A stretch of 64,000 bases of DNA from Haliangium sp963772315. GTDB taxonomy: Bacteria > Myxococcota_A > Polyangia > Haliangiales > Haliangiaceae. The notes below the pieces were generated by a model. It saw only the letters and a list, made by a program, of their open reading frames with translations, ran no database searches and was not told the DNA's origin. Made by a program: the position numbers and the translations under genes. Shown here one piece after another: positions 52,651 to 64,000 of this stretch (the first letter of the stretch is position 1; each line of letters begins with the position of its first letter). Location of the stretch: the NCBI GenBank assembly GCA_963772315.1, contig CAVYWJ010000004.1:3038001-3102000 (forward strand), in the 5' to 3' direction.

Positions 52651-53580
52651 TCAGGGCAGCGGTCTGCCGAGCGACGTCTGGACGATCTCGTACCACTCCT
52701 GGCGCGTGAGCTGCACGGACACGGCGTTCACGCTGGACTGCAGGCGCTCCACGCGCTGCGTGCCGATGATCGGGATGATCCCGGCCGGGTGGGCGAGCAG
52801 GAACGCAAGTGCGATCGCCATGCGATCACAGCTGTGACGCTCGGCCAGGAGGTCGAGGCGTTCGAGCAGCGTGACCAGGCGCGGCGGATGACCGTCGCGC
52901 CGTGCCTGCTCCACGGAGATGCCGAGGAGGCCAGCGGCCAGGGGGCTCCACGCCAGCGGGGTCGTGCGCAGGCGCATGCACTGATCGAGCAGGCCGTTGA
53001 ACATCGGCTCCAGGTACCACGCGCTGATCTCGGGCTGGTGCGTGGCGATGGGCACCTCGAGATACGCCTGCAGCGCGTCAACCTGGGCGGGCGAGTAATT
53101 GGACACGCCGACCGCGCGGATCTTGCCCTGGGCGTGGAGCTTGCCGAGCGCGCTGGCGACCTCCTGCGGATGCGCGAGCAGGTCGGGGCGGTGGATCTGG
53201 TAGAGGTCGATCACGTCGGCGTGCAGGCGCTGCAGCGAATCGTCGCAGGCATCGAGCAGGTAGCGCTCGCCGGAGTTGTAGGGCATGCCGGGATCCACGC
53301 CGGCCTTGGTGGCGAGGACCATGCGCTGGCGCAGGGCCGGGGTGTGCGCGAACACGCGGCCGAGCAGCTCCTCGGCGTCGCCGAAGCCGCTCTTGCCGTC
53401 GTAGCCGTACACGTCGGCGATGTCGAACAGGGTGATGCCGGCGTCGAGCGCAGCCTGGATCTTGTCGGTGGCCGCGGGCACGTTGGTGCCGGCAAAGCGC
53501 CACAGGCCATAGGCGATGGGGAACACGCGCAGCTCGGTGCGCCCGAGCGGGCGGAGCTGGGACGAAGCGTCTTGCGTCAT
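52651..53580 (-). CDS. Aldo/keto reductase
   Basis: A 309-residue NAD(P)H-dependent oxidoreductase with a TIM-barrel fold. The catalytic tetrad is visible: Asp and Tyr in LFDIADVYGYDG, Lys in VLATKAGVDPG and His in LYQIHRPD. KIRAVGVSNYSPAQV and IPIIGTQRVERL are cofactor-binding signatures. The length and motifs are close to the YdhF-like group of reductases. ATG 53580 (MTQDASSQLRPLGRTEL) is preferred to an upstream start at 53598. It follows the zincin-like lipoprotein gene on the same strand by 30 bases. Confidence 0.9.
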   Translation of the reverse strand: MTQDASSQLRPLGRTELRVFPIAYGLWRFAGTNVPAATDKIQAALDAGITLFDIADVYGYDGKSGFGDAEELLGRVFAHTPALRQRMVLATKAGVDPGMPYNSGERYLLDACDDSLQRLHADVIDLYQIHRPDLLAHPQEVASALGKLHAQGKIRAVGVSNYSPAQVDALQAYLEVPIATHQPEISAWYLEPMFNGLLDQCMRLRTTPLAWSPLAAGLLGISVEQARRDGHPPRLVTLLERLDLLAERHSCDRMAIALAFLLAHPAGIIPIIGTQRVERLQSSVNAVSVQLTRQEWYEIVQTSLGRPLP

Positions 53581-53610
53581 GTGCGCGCACGATACCATAG
53601 GTGCAGGAGG

Positions 53611-55254
53611 TCACTGCACGCCGAGCGTGGCAATGACTCCGCCCGTGGTACGGCCGAGCTCGGCCAGCCGCGCGATGACGTCGGCAATGGCGCCGGCGTC
53701 GCGGCCGGCCACGATGTACACCGAGGCTTGCGGTGAGCGCGGGAGCTCGTACACGAACGCGCGGTGCTGCGCGGCCAGCGCGCGCAGCCGCACGAGCAGC
53801 CCGGCCTGGCGGGGGATGCGCCAGTCCGCGAGCTGATCGAGGTGAGCGTAGCGGACCGCGACCAGGCCGCTCAGCGCGGGATACGTGCGCAGGGCCTCGT
53901 GGCTCGCGGCGGCATCGATCGGGGCGCTGGCATACATGGCGCCGACGCCGAGATGCTCGCGCAGGGCGCGCAGGATGGGATCGAGATTGCCGACGTCGGC
54001 GTCGCCGGCTTCCGCGGTGTCGAGCAGCACCGCGGCCGTGCGCAGCCTGAGCGCGGGCATGTGGCCGCGATCGCCCAGGGATGCGGTGAACGCGGCCAGG
54101 TAGACATCGACGAACGCGCTGCCGTGGATGGTCTCGCCGCGCGAGACGAGCCGGGCCAGCGCGGGCACGAGCGCCTTGGCCACGGGATCGATCCAGGCGT
54201 CGTCGTAGAGGCCGCGCGGCCGGTCCATGCGACGCTGGAAGCGCCGCGGATCGATGTGCTTGGCGGCCATGCCATTGCCGAGCGCTGCGGCCACGCTCTC
54301 GTCGAGGAGGTGCAGGGCGCCGATGGCCGCGGCCGAGCCCGAGCCGAGCAGGGCGGCCATCATGCGCTCGTGCGCGCCGGCATCCATGCTGCGGTAGAAG
54401 AAGTGACAGAGCTCGTGCAGCAGCACGGGCGCGCGCACGGCCGCGACCTCGCCCGGCAGCACCTCGAGCACGCTGTGGTTCTCGATCTGCTCGGCCACGG
54501 TGCTGTCGCGTGCGGGATCCGTGGACGCGCTGGCAGGCAGCATCACGAGGTGCACGTACACGCGGGGTTTCTCGGCCAGCTGGGCGCCGTAGAAGGACGC
54601 GGCGTCCGCGATCCAGCCGGCGATGTCACGGCGGTCGAGCAGCGCGGCCAGATCGCGCGCAAACGCCCCGGCCGCGCTGGCCTGCTGCTGCCACCAGGGC
54701 GTGAAGCGCGGCGCGAAGTGCGCCAGCACCGCGGCCATGCGCGCGGCATCTGCCGGCGTCATGAGCAGGGACACGTGGCGCTGGTACGCGGACAGGTCGT
54801 CGGCCAGGAACGCGGCCTGGCGCAGCTTGTCGCGCAGGCCGAGCTGCGCCGGCGCCGTGGGGAACACGCCCGGCGCCGCGGCGTCGCCCGGCAGCCGGAT
54901 GCTGGTGTGATAGCGCTGGGCGAGCGCGGTCCACGCTGCCAGCATGTCGTCGTCGGCCTGGTTCCAGCCGAGGTGCCCGGTCCACAGCGGCTCGATGCGC
55001 TCGTGCGCGCAGCGCTCGAGCCCGGCCAGGCAGTCGAGGTGATAGCCGAGCTGGGCGATGCCCGAGACGCGGATCTCGAGCTCGATCGGGCCGCTGGTCA
55101 CCACGATTGTATCGGCGGCCAGCGGCGTTCGTGCGCGTGGCCCGCTCTCGACCTGCGATGGCCCGTGCAGCTGGCCCGGGGCTGGTTGCCTGGCGCAGCC
55201 GAGGGCGATCAGCACCAGGGCCACGTACGCGCACCCGAGCAACTGGAGGGGCAT
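53611..55254 (-). CDS. Zincin-like lipoprotein
   Basis: A 547-residue protein with a lipoprotein signal (MPLQLLGCAYVALVLI, lipobox ALGC). Near residue 280 APVLLHELCHFFYRSMD has an HExxH motif preceded by hydrophobic residues, as in metalloproteases; the third ligand is not certain. The rest is helical and Ala-rich with no recognised domain. It is divergent from the gene at 55323 and immediately upstream of the aldo/keto reductase. The window has a second HExxH lipoprotein at 8772. Confidence 0.7.
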   Translation of the reverse strand: MPLQLLGCAYVALVLIALGCARQPAPGQLHGPSQVESGPRARTPLAADTIVVTSGPIELEIRVSGIAQLGYHLDCLAGLERCAHERIEPLWTGHLGWNQADDDMLAAWTALAQRYHTSIRLPGDAAAPGVFPTAPAQLGLRDKLRQAAFLADDLSAYQRHVSLLMTPADAARMAAVLAHFAPRFTPWWQQQASAAGAFARDLAALLDRRDIAGWIADAASFYGAQLAEKPRVYVHLVMLPASASTDPARDSTVAEQIENHSVLEVLPGEVAAVRAPVLLHELCHFFYRSMDAGAHERMMAALLGSGSAAAIGALHLLDESVAAALGNGMAAKHIDPRRFQRRMDRPRGLYDDAWIDPVAKALVPALARLVSRGETIHGSAFVDVYLAAFTASLGDRGHMPALRLRTAAVLLDTAEAGDADVGNLDPILRALREHLGVGAMYASAPIDAAASHEALRTYPALSGLVAVRYAHLDQLADWRIPRQAGLLVRLRALAAQHRAFVYELPRSPQASVYIVAGRDAGAIADVIARLAELGRTTGGVIATLGVQ

Positions 55255-55322
55255 GATGCGCAGTGTCGCATTGCTGCGGCCAGGCGGGAAAGTGCCGCCT
55301 GGCGTCGTGATACAACGAGGTC

Positions 55323-55952
55323 ATGCGCTTCTTCCTCGGCGTGATCCTCGGGGTGTTCCTGGGCGGCGCGGGTGTGTACGGCTGGCTGGAGCAACCCTGG
55401 CAGGCGTGGCTGGCCGATGAGCAGGTCGCGATACCCGATGCCGGTGTCGAGACCGCGGGCAAGGACGAGCCTGGCAAGCAGCGCAAGCGCCGTCGCGGCC
55501 GGCGTGCGGGTGCTGGTGCCGAGGGCGGCGGCGGTGTCGAGGGCGGTGCTGACGTGGCGGCGGAGGTCGAGATTCCCACGCTGACCGAGGCCGATCGCGC
55601 GCTGGTGTGGAAGGGCGACACCGTGGCGCTGCCGCCGCGACAGATCGACATGAGCAGCGCCAGCGAGTCGCGACCGCTCGACAGCGGCGAGATCAACAGC
55701 GTGCTGAAGGCTCACTCGGGCCCGATGATCGATTGCATCGCCGAGGCTCGTGGCGAGGCCGAGCTCGACGCGCGCATCCAGGTCGAGATGCTCGTGAACG
55801 GGCAGGGGCAGGCGACCAGAGTGCGCGTGCGTGCGCCCGCGTACCTGTTCGCGCACGGCTTCCACGCGTGCGCCCGCAAGGCCATGCTGGGCCTGCGCTT
55901 CCCGGCCACGGGCGGGAACACCGTGGTCAGCGCGCCCTATGATCTGCGCTGA
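55323..55952 (+). CDS. Membrane-anchored AgmX/TonB-C-like protein
   Basis: A 209-residue protein with one N-terminal membrane segment (FFLGVILGVFLGGAGVYGW), a charged Arg/Lys/Gly linker (KQRKRRRGRRAGAG), and a C-terminal domain with MIDCIAEARGEAELDARIQV and RVRVRAPAYLFAHGFHACAR, in which the Cys residues and the AxxKxxLGLRFPA pattern resemble the AgmX/PglI or TonB C-terminal module common in myxobacteria. It would sit in the inner membrane with the domain in the periplasm. The family call is by pattern only. Confidence 0.6.
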   Translation: MRFFLGVILGVFLGGAGVYGWLEQPWQAWLADEQVAIPDAGVETAGKDEPGKQRKRRRGRRAGAGAEGGGGVEGGADVAAEVEIPTLTEADRALVWKGDTVALPPRQIDMSSASESRPLDSGEINSVLKAHSGPMIDCIAEARGEAELDARIQVEMLVNGQGQATRVRVRAPAYLFAHGFHACARKAMLGLRFPATGGNTVVSAPYDLR

Positions 55953-56020
55953 GGCGGCGCTGGCCGATGGGGGCGTGCGCGCGCTTGCGTTACACTGCGC
56001 GCGTCTGCAAGGAGCATCGC

Positions 56021-57011
56021 ATGAAGAAACGCAAGCTAGGCAAGAATGGGCCCGAGGTCTCGACGATGGGGCTGGGCTGCATGGGCATGTCCGCGTTCTA
56101 CGGACGCGGTGACGACGCCGAGTCGATCGCGGTGATCCACCGCGCGCTGGAGCCTCGGCATCGACTTTCTCGACACCGCGGACGTCTACGGGCCGCACAC
56201 GAACGAGCGGCTGGTCGGGCGGGCCATCGCCGACCGGCGCGATCGCGTGGTGCTGGCCACGAAGTTCGGCATCGTGGTCGATCCGTCGAATCCGGCGGCG
56301 CGCACGATCAACGGCACGCCCGAGTACGTGCGGGACTCTTGCGATGGGAGCCTGCAGCGTCTCGGGGTGGATCATATCGACCTCTACTATCTGCATCGTG
56401 TGTCTCCGCAGACGCCCATCGAGGATACGGTCGAGGCCATGGCCGATCTGGTGAAGGCCGGGAAGGTGCGCTACATCGGGCTGTCCGAGGCCGGGCCCGA
56501 GACGTTGCGCCGGGCGAACAAGGTGCATCCCATCGCGGCGCTGCAGAGCGAGTACTCGCTGTGGAGCCGGGATCCCGAGGACGATATCCTGGCCACGTGT
56601 CGCGAGCTCGGCATCGGGTTCGTCGCGTACAGCCCGCTCGGGCGCGGGTTTCTGACCGGGCAGTTCAAGCGCTTCGAGGATCTGGCGGCGGACGACTGGC
56701 GGCGGCACAACCCGCGGTTCCAGGGCGAGAACTTCGTGAAGAACCTGGAGCTGGTGACGCGGATCGAGGAGATCGCGGCGGAGAAGGGGTGCACGGCCGG
56801 GCAGCTGGCGCTGGCGTGGGTGGTGGCGCAGGGCGATGACATCGTGCCGATTCCTGGCACGAAGCGGCGCGACTTCCTGGAGGAGAATGTAGCGGCGCTG
56901 GACATCGCGCTGACGGACGAGGATCGGGCGCGCATCGACGCGGCGGCGCCGCTCGGAGTGGCCGCGGGTACGCGCTACCCGCAGTCGTTCATGCAGTTCG
57001 TGCGCGGCTAG
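56021..57011 (+). CDS. Aldo/keto reductase (one frameshift in the given sequence)
   Basis: About 329 residues, of the AKR13-like group. It starts MKKRKLGKNGPEVSTMGLGC with AGGAG 7 bases upstream. Catalytic residues: Asp and Tyr in FLDTADVYGPHTNERL, Lys in LATKFGIVVDPSN, His in DLYYLHRVSPQTPIED; cofactor segments KVRYIGLSEAGPE and IVPIPGTKRRDFLEEN. The frame breaks at 56150-56156 (GAGCCTC); deleting one C gives RALELGIDFLD and restores a full-length enzyme. It is not closely related to the other reductase at 52651. Confidence 0.88.
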
Positions 57012-57044
57012 TACAGCAGGCCAGAGCCATTCCCCAGGTGCGGG

Positions 57045-57197
57045 GAGGGGGAGCGTGGGCGCGTTCGGGCGGACGCGCCGCCAGGCCGGCGGACCTGCGG
57101 TCCGGCGGCCACCGGCGCTCGGTGCTTCGTTGGCATCCTCGCCCTCTGGGCGAGGAGCACTACGCAACGCCGCCCGAACCCGCCCACGCTCCCCCTC
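57045..57197. repeat. Large inverted repeat (MITE-like or long hairpin)
   Basis: Arms 57045-57072 and 57170-57197 are 28 bases long and pair at 27 positions. The 97-base interior contains a further perfect stem, CCTCGCCC (57137-57144) with GGGCGAGG (57148-57155). It begins 34 bases after the aldo/keto reductase stop. There is no transposase. It may be a non-autonomous mobile element, a repeated extragenic palindrome, or a very large terminator. Confidence 0.7.
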
Positions 57198-57285
57198 ATT
57201 TCGATCTGGAGAGCTACTTCTGGAACGTCGTACTGGTACAGCAGTCATAAGTAACTCTCCCAGCTTGTCAGGAGGACGTACGGGG

Positions 57286-57692
57286 ATGTGAGCAGGGACA
57301 CAGGGGCCGCCTCGGGGACGACGAGGGAAGTGAGCAGGGACACAGGGGCCGCCTCGGGGACGACGAGGGATGTGAGCAGGGACACAGGGGCTGCCTCGGG
57401 GACGACGAGGGCCGCGCGGGCGACGACGAGGGCCGCGCGGGCGACGACGAGGGCCGCGTGAGCGAAGACGAGGGCAGCGTCGGGGCGACGAGGGCCGCGT
57501 GAGCGAAGACGAGGGCAGCGCGAGCGACGACGAGAGCAGCGGTGGGGACGACGAAGGCCGCGTGAGCGAAGACGAGGGCCGCGTGAGCGACGACGAGGGC
57601 CGCGTGAGCGAAGACGAGGGCCGCGTGAGCGACGACGAGGGCCGCGTGAGCGACGACGAGGGCCGCGTGAGCGACGACGAGAGACGCGCATC
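57286..57692. repeat. Minisatellite of 21- and 42-bp units
   Basis: Three 42-base units start at 57288, 57330 and 57372 (GTGAGCAGGGACACAGGGGC in each). They are followed by about twelve 21-base units of the form GGCCGCGTGAGCGACGACGA, alternating AAGA and CGAC variants. As the period is a multiple of three, several frames on both strands stay open: plus-strand GRVSDDE, minus-strand SSSLTRP. No start context, homology or surrounding gene supports translation, so I treat it as noncoding. Confidence 0.85.
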
Positions 57693-57802
57693 TGGCGTCC
57701 CGAGGAAGGACGCCTGGGCTTCGGAGTGGGCGCGGTGAGCACGATGGTTCGCGCTCGACGATCGGTAGAACGCCGGGACGGGCTCGTGCGTGTGCACACG
57801 GT

Positions 57803-59170
57803 ATGAAGACGCACATCGCTCTCGCGCTCGCCGGTTCGCTCTCCATCGCCTCGCTGCTCGGTGCCGGCCCGGCCCAGGCTCAGCAGATCGCTCGGCCCGC
57901 GCCGTCGTACGCGACGACGGTGCAGAACGTGGCCAGCATGGTGCAGGACTCGCACGCATGGCAGCTCGTGCAGGAGCGAGGCCTGAACATCCTCAACGTG
58001 CTCTGGGAAGACACAGGGCGCTATCTCGGCAGCAGCGTGGGCCCCAACATCAGCGACGTCACCATCGAGGTTCACGTCGAGAACGAGCAGGCGCCGGGGC
58101 AGTCGCAGAGCTATCTGATGCCGGTCATCCGCTATCCCAACTTCACGGACCGCACCGGAGATATCGATATCGACAAGTTCTTCGTCCGCGTGGGCAATCA
58201 CCGCGAGCGGGGTGAGCTCGAGACCGTCTCGCTGCGCGAGCTCCTGGCGCATCCCACGCGTTACATGAGCCTGCCCGGGAACGGCAAGATCAAGGGCGGC
58301 TCGCTGCTGGCCAGGCGCGATAGCCACGTGCTGGTGAGCGCCCAGCACGCCTTCTTGCCCATCCCGCAGCAGGGCAAGGCGACGTTCTACCCGGTCATCT
58401 TCAACTACCAGTCGTACGAGAAGAACCCGGCCGTGCTCACCATCCTGGTCACGCGCCAGGGCACCAGCATGACCATCGTCGATAACAACCGCGACACGGT
58501 GGGCGGCGGCGGTAGCTGGGGACAGCGCCTCTACTTCAACGCGGCCGGCGAGCGCGCGCCGCTCACGGCCGAACGGCTGAAGGACGTGATGCAGAAGGGC
58601 ACCACCATGAACGGCGAGTCGGCTGCGTCGCTGGGCGAGGACGCCAACCTGCTCATGCTCATCCAGGTGCCGCTCGAGATCAAGGCGCCGCCGGCCATGG
58701 ACATGGCATACGGCGATGGCATGCTGGCCCCGTCCGCTGCGCCCATGAACGAAGGGGCGGGCATGGCGCGCGGGAGCGGGGGCGGGGGCGTCGATATCGA
58801 TCGCGCCGTGCTCGGGCATGGACCCACCGAAGGACCATACACCGAGCTCGATGGGCTCACGATCAAGCGTGACCCGCGCTTCCCGGTGCGCGTGACCGTG
58901 CAGTTCTACCAGGCCACCTCGAACGGCGCCGTGGACGCCGAGAACATCGCGGCCATGGCCGCGCAGATCGACCGCGTCTACGCCACTGCCGATTACGTGG
59001 GTTCGCTGGTCGTGCCCGGGAAGGCCGAGGCGCGGCCCACGCAGTGGAGCGGTACCTCGCACGCGCCCGAAGGGCTGTCCTGGATGTCGTTCCCGGGCCT
59101 GACCGAGCGCTACCAGAAGTATGGCCACCACGGCTTCGACCGCTTCTGGTACAGCATCGGCGGCTGGTAG
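57803..59170 (+). CDS. Secreted protein of unknown function
   Basis: A 455-residue protein with a signal peptide (MKTHIALALAGSLSIASLLG, cleavage after AQA). The mature part has NVLWEDTGRYLGSSVGPNIS, EVHVENEQAPGQSQSYLMPV and a long middle with FYPVIFNYQSYEKNPAVLT, then Gly-rich GGGGVDIDRAV; it ends in HHGFDRFWYSIGGW. I do not recognise a domain. A strong terminator follows (59221). It starts the cluster with the VIT/vWA and propeller genes on the same strand, but each has its own gap. Confidence 0.7.
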   Translation: MKTHIALALAGSLSIASLLGAGPAQAQQIARPAPSYATTVQNVASMVQDSHAWQLVQERGLNILNVLWEDTGRYLGSSVGPNISDVTIEVHVENEQAPGQSQSYLMPVIRYPNFTDRTGDIDIDKFFVRVGNHRERGELETVSLRELLAHPTRYMSLPGNGKIKGGSLLARRDSHVLVSAQHAFLPIPQQGKATFYPVIFNYQSYEKNPAVLTILVTRQGTSMTIVDNNRDTVGGGGSWGQRLYFNAAGERAPLTAERLKDVMQKGTTMNGESAASLGEDANLLMLIQVPLEIKAPPAMDMAYGDGMLAPSAAPMNEGAGMARGSGGGGVDIDRAVLGHGPTEGPYTELDGLTIKRDPRFPVRVTVQFYQATSNGAVDAENIAAMAAQIDRVYATADYVGSLVVPGKAEARPTQWSGTSHAPEGLSWMSFPGLTERYQKYGHHGFDRFWYSIGGW

Positions 59171-59220
59171 GCGAGCGCAGCAGGTAGCGCCCGGCTGCCC
59201 GGCAGCACGGCAAGCGACGT

Positions 59221-59268
59221 GACGGCGGCGCGCGCGAACGCAGGTTCGCGGCGCCGCCGTCGCGTTTT
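59221..59268 (+). terminator. Rho-independent terminator
   Basis: GACGGCGGCGC (59221-59231) with GCGCCGCCGTC (59251-59261), and CGCGAAC (59233-59239) with GTTCGCG (59244-59250), make an 18-bp stem with one bulged G and loop GCAG, followed by TTTT. It would end the message of the gene at 57803. Confidence 0.75.
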
Positions 59269-59406
59269 CGGACGCGCTGCAGGCACGCACACAGAGGCCG
59301 TGTGTGTCCTGCCACAAGGCCGTGCCACCGGGTGTCAATGCCTCGAAATCACAGCAGCTCACACTTGGCGCAGAAGCTGCTCAAGGGTGGAGGCAGGAGG
59401 TGAGCC

Positions 59407-61731
<2,325 letters not shown>

Positions 61732-61797
61732 TCCGAGTTGAGCTGGTCGTACGCCAGGCTGCTCGTGCCCCCGAGGATGACGATGAAGGAGCTCCCC

Positions 61798-63195
61798 ATG
61801 AGTTATAGATCGACACTCGCTGCCTTGCTCACGCTGATGATCGCTGGCCTGCCTGGCGCTGTGCCATTGGCCTGGGCCGCGCCCAGCGCAGACGTGCCGG
61901 CCGCACCTGCGACCGAGCCGGGCCAGGTGCTGCACGCCACCGCCATCCTCACCCACACGCGCGACGTCGAGGACATCGCCGTGGACGGCGGCACGGCCTG
62001 GGTGGCCACCCGCGGCGGCCTCGAAGCGTACGAGCTGCTCGATGGCCGGCGCCAGCGTCTGTACACGACCGCGGACGGACTGGCCGAGATCCACGTCCGC
62101 GAGGTGTGGGCGCTGGCCGGCCGGGTCGAGGTGCGTACCCAGGCGCATCGCTGCACGCTGGAGCGCACGCGCTTCACGTGCGTGCCCGCACCGGTCCTGG
62201 CCACGCCCGAGCCCGTGCTCGCGCCGCGCTTCCAGGACGCACGCATGACCGCACGCGCGGCCATCATGGGCGGTGAGCTCATCGGCACCGCGGGCAATGG
62301 CCTGTGGCTGCGCCGGGACCGCACGCCCGCGGATCCCATCCTGCTCACCCCGACCGATCAGATCTGCTCCAACCACATGATCGCCATGGCCGAGTTTCGC
62401 GGGCAGCTCTACCTGGGCAGCTTCGACGAGGGGCTGTGCGTCACCGATGGCGCTCGCTTTCGCCGCCTGGACACGCCGTTCCGCATGGTCAACGACATGA
62501 TCGCCACCCCGCACGGCCTGTTCGTGGCGGCCACCGGGGGTCTGTATCGATCCACGGACGGCGTGGGCTTCGAGCGGATCGAGTTCGTGAGCGCGCGCGG
62601 CGTCAATGGGCTGGCCTTCGATGGCACCGTCCTGTACGCGACCACGCCGGCCACGCTGTGGCGCATCCCCCTGGTCGACCGCGATGCCCGCGGTCGCAAG
62701 CAGCGGCCCCGGCAGCACTGGCTGCCCGGCGGCGCGCGCGCCATCCAGAAGGTCGCCGTGGGCGCGGGCGCGGTGTGGATGGCGTCGGAGGATCGCGGCG
62801 TCATCCGCTTCGACGGCAGCGAGTTTCAGGTACTCGACCGCGCGTCCGGCTGGCCCACGAGCTGGGTCATGGACGTGGCCGTGGCCCAGGACCGCACGCT
62901 CTACGCCGCCACCTTCCGCCACGGGCTCGTGGCCGTGGATCTCGATGAGGCGGGCATGCCGCGGCCCGAGCGCGCCCGCACCGTGCCCGGACTGCCCGAC
63001 TCGTGGCTCCTGCGCATGCACCTGCACGAGGGCGCGCTCTGGGTCGGCACCCAGGAAGGCGCAGCCCGCATCCACGGGCACGACGTCGCCGTTGCCCGCG
63101 CTCTGCCGCATCCGTGCGTGCACGCCGTGGCGATCCATCGCGACCAGGTGTGGCTGGCGACCGAAGGCGGTCTCGCCCTCGTTCCTGCACCTTGA
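61798..63195 (+). CDS. Secreted beta-propeller protein
   Basis: A 465-residue exported protein with signal peptide (MSYRSTLAALLTLMIAGLPG, cleavage near WA-APS). Blades resembling two-component-regulator propeller repeats are visible: VEDIAVDGGTAWVATRGGLE, GQLYLGSFDEGLCVTDGARF, TPHGLFVAATGGLYRSTDG, AVWMASEDRGVIRFDGSEFQ and ALWVGTQEGAARIHGHDV. It begins 66 bases after the VIT/vWA stop and is probably co-transcribed with it. A partner or ligand-binding role is likely; no enzyme signature is seen. Confidence 0.78.
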   Translation: MSYRSTLAALLTLMIAGLPGAVPLAWAAPSADVPAAPATEPGQVLHATAILTHTRDVEDIAVDGGTAWVATRGGLEAYELLDGRRQRLYTTADGLAEIHVREVWALAGRVEVRTQAHRCTLERTRFTCVPAPVLATPEPVLAPRFQDARMTARAAIMGGELIGTAGNGLWLRRDRTPADPILLTPTDQICSNHMIAMAEFRGQLYLGSFDEGLCVTDGARFRRLDTPFRMVNDMIATPHGLFVAATGGLYRSTDGVGFERIEFVSARGVNGLAFDGTVLYATTPATLWRIPLVDRDARGRKQRPRQHWLPGGARAIQKVAVGAGAVWMASEDRGVIRFDGSEFQVLDRASGWPTSWVMDVAVAQDRTLYAATFRHGLVAVDLDEAGMPRPERARTVPGLPDSWLLRMHLHEGALWVGTQEGAARIHGHDVAVARALPHPCVHAVAIHRDQVWLATEGGLALVPAP

Positions 63196-63317
63196 GTCAA
63201 CGAGCTTTGAGCAGCAGCGGCCAGGCGCGCCTGCGCCGTCGCGCTTTACAAGCACGCTGGGTCCATGGGAAACAGGCCGCGAATCAACAACGCCACACCG
63301 TGTGGCCCGGTGCTCCC

Positions 63318-64000
63318 ATGAATGTCTCGCTCTCGATCCTCCGCCTCTTGCTTGCTCTGGTATGCGTGGCCGCGTGTGGAACGGCCACGGGCCTGCGCGC
63401 CAACCCGGCCACGACCACGCCCGAGGGCACCGTGCTTCCGGGCGCGACCTGGCTCATCCACGCCGGTACGCTGATCGATGTGCAGTCCGGCGCCGTGCGC
63501 CGCCAGGTGTCGATCGCGGTGCGCGACGGCAAGATCACGGCCGTGACCGACGGCTATGGCAAGGCCCGCAATGGCGAGACCGTGCTCGACCTGCGCCAGT
63601 ACACGGTGATGCCCGGGCTGATGGACATGCACACGCATCTCACCTCGCAGAACAGCCCGCAGACGTATAGCGAGGGCTTCTTCATGAATCCGGCCGACTT
63701 TGCCCTGCGCTCGTCTCTGTACGCACGCCGCACGCTCCTGGCCGGCTTCACCGCCGTGCGTGATCTCGGCGATGACGATGGCGTGTCGATTGCCCTGCGC
63801 GATGCCATCGCCAAGGGCTGGGTGGTGGGGCCGCGCGTGTTCACCTCTACCTCGTCCATTGCGACCACGGGTGGTCATGGCGATCCCACCAATGGCTTCA
63901 ACCAGGAGCTCATCAGGCATCTCGGGTCGGACGAGGACGTGATCAACAGCCCGGAGGAGGCCCGCCGGGCCGTGCGCCAGCGCTACAAGCAGGGCGCCGA
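63318..64000 (+). CDS. Amidohydrolase lipoprotein, N-terminal part (runs off the right edge)
   Basis: An open frame from ATG 63318 to the end of the window, 227 residues so far. It has a lipoprotein signal (MNVSLSILRLLLALVCVAAC). It then reads TWLIHAGTLIDVQSGAVRRQ and YTVMPGLMDMHTHLTS; the HxH metal motif (MHTHL) is that of metal-dependent amidohydrolases. TLLAGFTAVRDLGDDDG and TSSIATTGGHGDPTNG follow, as in the imidazolonepropionase/prolidase-like group that hydrolyses peptides or cyclic amides. The later metal ligands lie beyond the window. Confidence 0.85.
   Translation, partial: MNVSLSILRLLLALVCVAACGTATGLRANPATTTPEGTVLPGATWLIHAGTLIDVQSGAVRRQVSIAVRDGKITAVTDGYGKARNGETVLDLRQYTVMPGLMDMHTHLTSQNSPQTYSEGFFMNPADFALRSSLYARRTLLAGFTAVRDLGDDDGVSIALRDAIAKGWVVGPRVFTSTSSIATTGGHGDPTNGFNQELIRHLGSDEDVINSPEEARRAVRQRYKQGA

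Noticed and set aside
57499..57738. Acidic repeat protein on the plus strand in the minisatellite
   Set aside because: No ribosome site, no homology, and the frame is open only because the repeat length is a multiple of three.

Overview
The window is high-GC DNA in which almost every gene uses G/C-ending codons. It looks like a chromosome segment from Myxococcota. The evidence is a very large serine/threonine-kinase/AAA/histidine-kinase hybrid, many lipoproteins, an NtrC-type signalling operon, a type I-G CRISPR-Cas operon of the Geobacter GSU0051-0054 kind, and a secreted protein (44709-45335) ending in a MYXO-CTERM-like Cys/hydrophobic/Arg tail. No rRNA or tRNA gene was recognised.

Layout. 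1-2817: a partial hypothetical gene, a coiled-coil protein, a TerB-like protein and a PPi-type phosphofructokinase. 3277-14827: signalling block with a giant hybrid kinase, a zincin-like lipoprotein, then PP2C phosphatase, histidine kinase, NtrC-type regulator and lone receiver, followed by a tiny membrane protein whose ribosome site sits in a hairpin. 15108-16697: ABC-F ATPase. 16760-23852 (minus): cas3-csb3-csb1-csb2 joined by ATGA overlaps, with no cas1/cas2/cas4 and no CRISPR array in the window. Upstream lies a 43-bp tandem array of imperfect palindromes (24125-24598). 25376-26665: flavin amine oxidase. 26971-35334: operon of three alkaline-phosphatase-superfamily enzymes, two small/membrane proteins and a hemerythrin-like protein. 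35396-39298: a metallophosphoesterase-NACHT fusion with the architecture of a STAND immune protein. 39552-41652: a Uma2 gene cut by an IS110-family element whose excision restores the frame exactly. 42159-45335: secreted and outer-membrane proteins. 45416-51075 (minus): sulfotransferase and a complete BMP-type nucleoside ABC importer. 51157-57011: NHL lipoprotein, two aldo/keto reductases, a zincin-like lipoprotein and an AgmX/TonB-like protein. 57045-57692: a large inverted repeat and a 21/42-bp minisatellite. 57803-64000: secreted protein, VIT/vWA protein, beta-propeller protein and a partial amidohydrolase lipoprotein.

Two things run across the window. First, six single-base insertions that break five otherwise intact genes all fall inside what should be the hexamer GAGCTC. 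This looks like a systematic consensus error at a (possibly modified) palindrome rather than real gene decay, so I annotate these genes as single loci spanning the shift. Second, defence-type genes (CRISPR I-G, MPE-NACHT, possibly ABC-F and Uma2) are scattered among housekeeping and signalling operons. The MPE-NACHT gene and the IS110/Uma2 locus form the clearest accessory patch (35396-41652).
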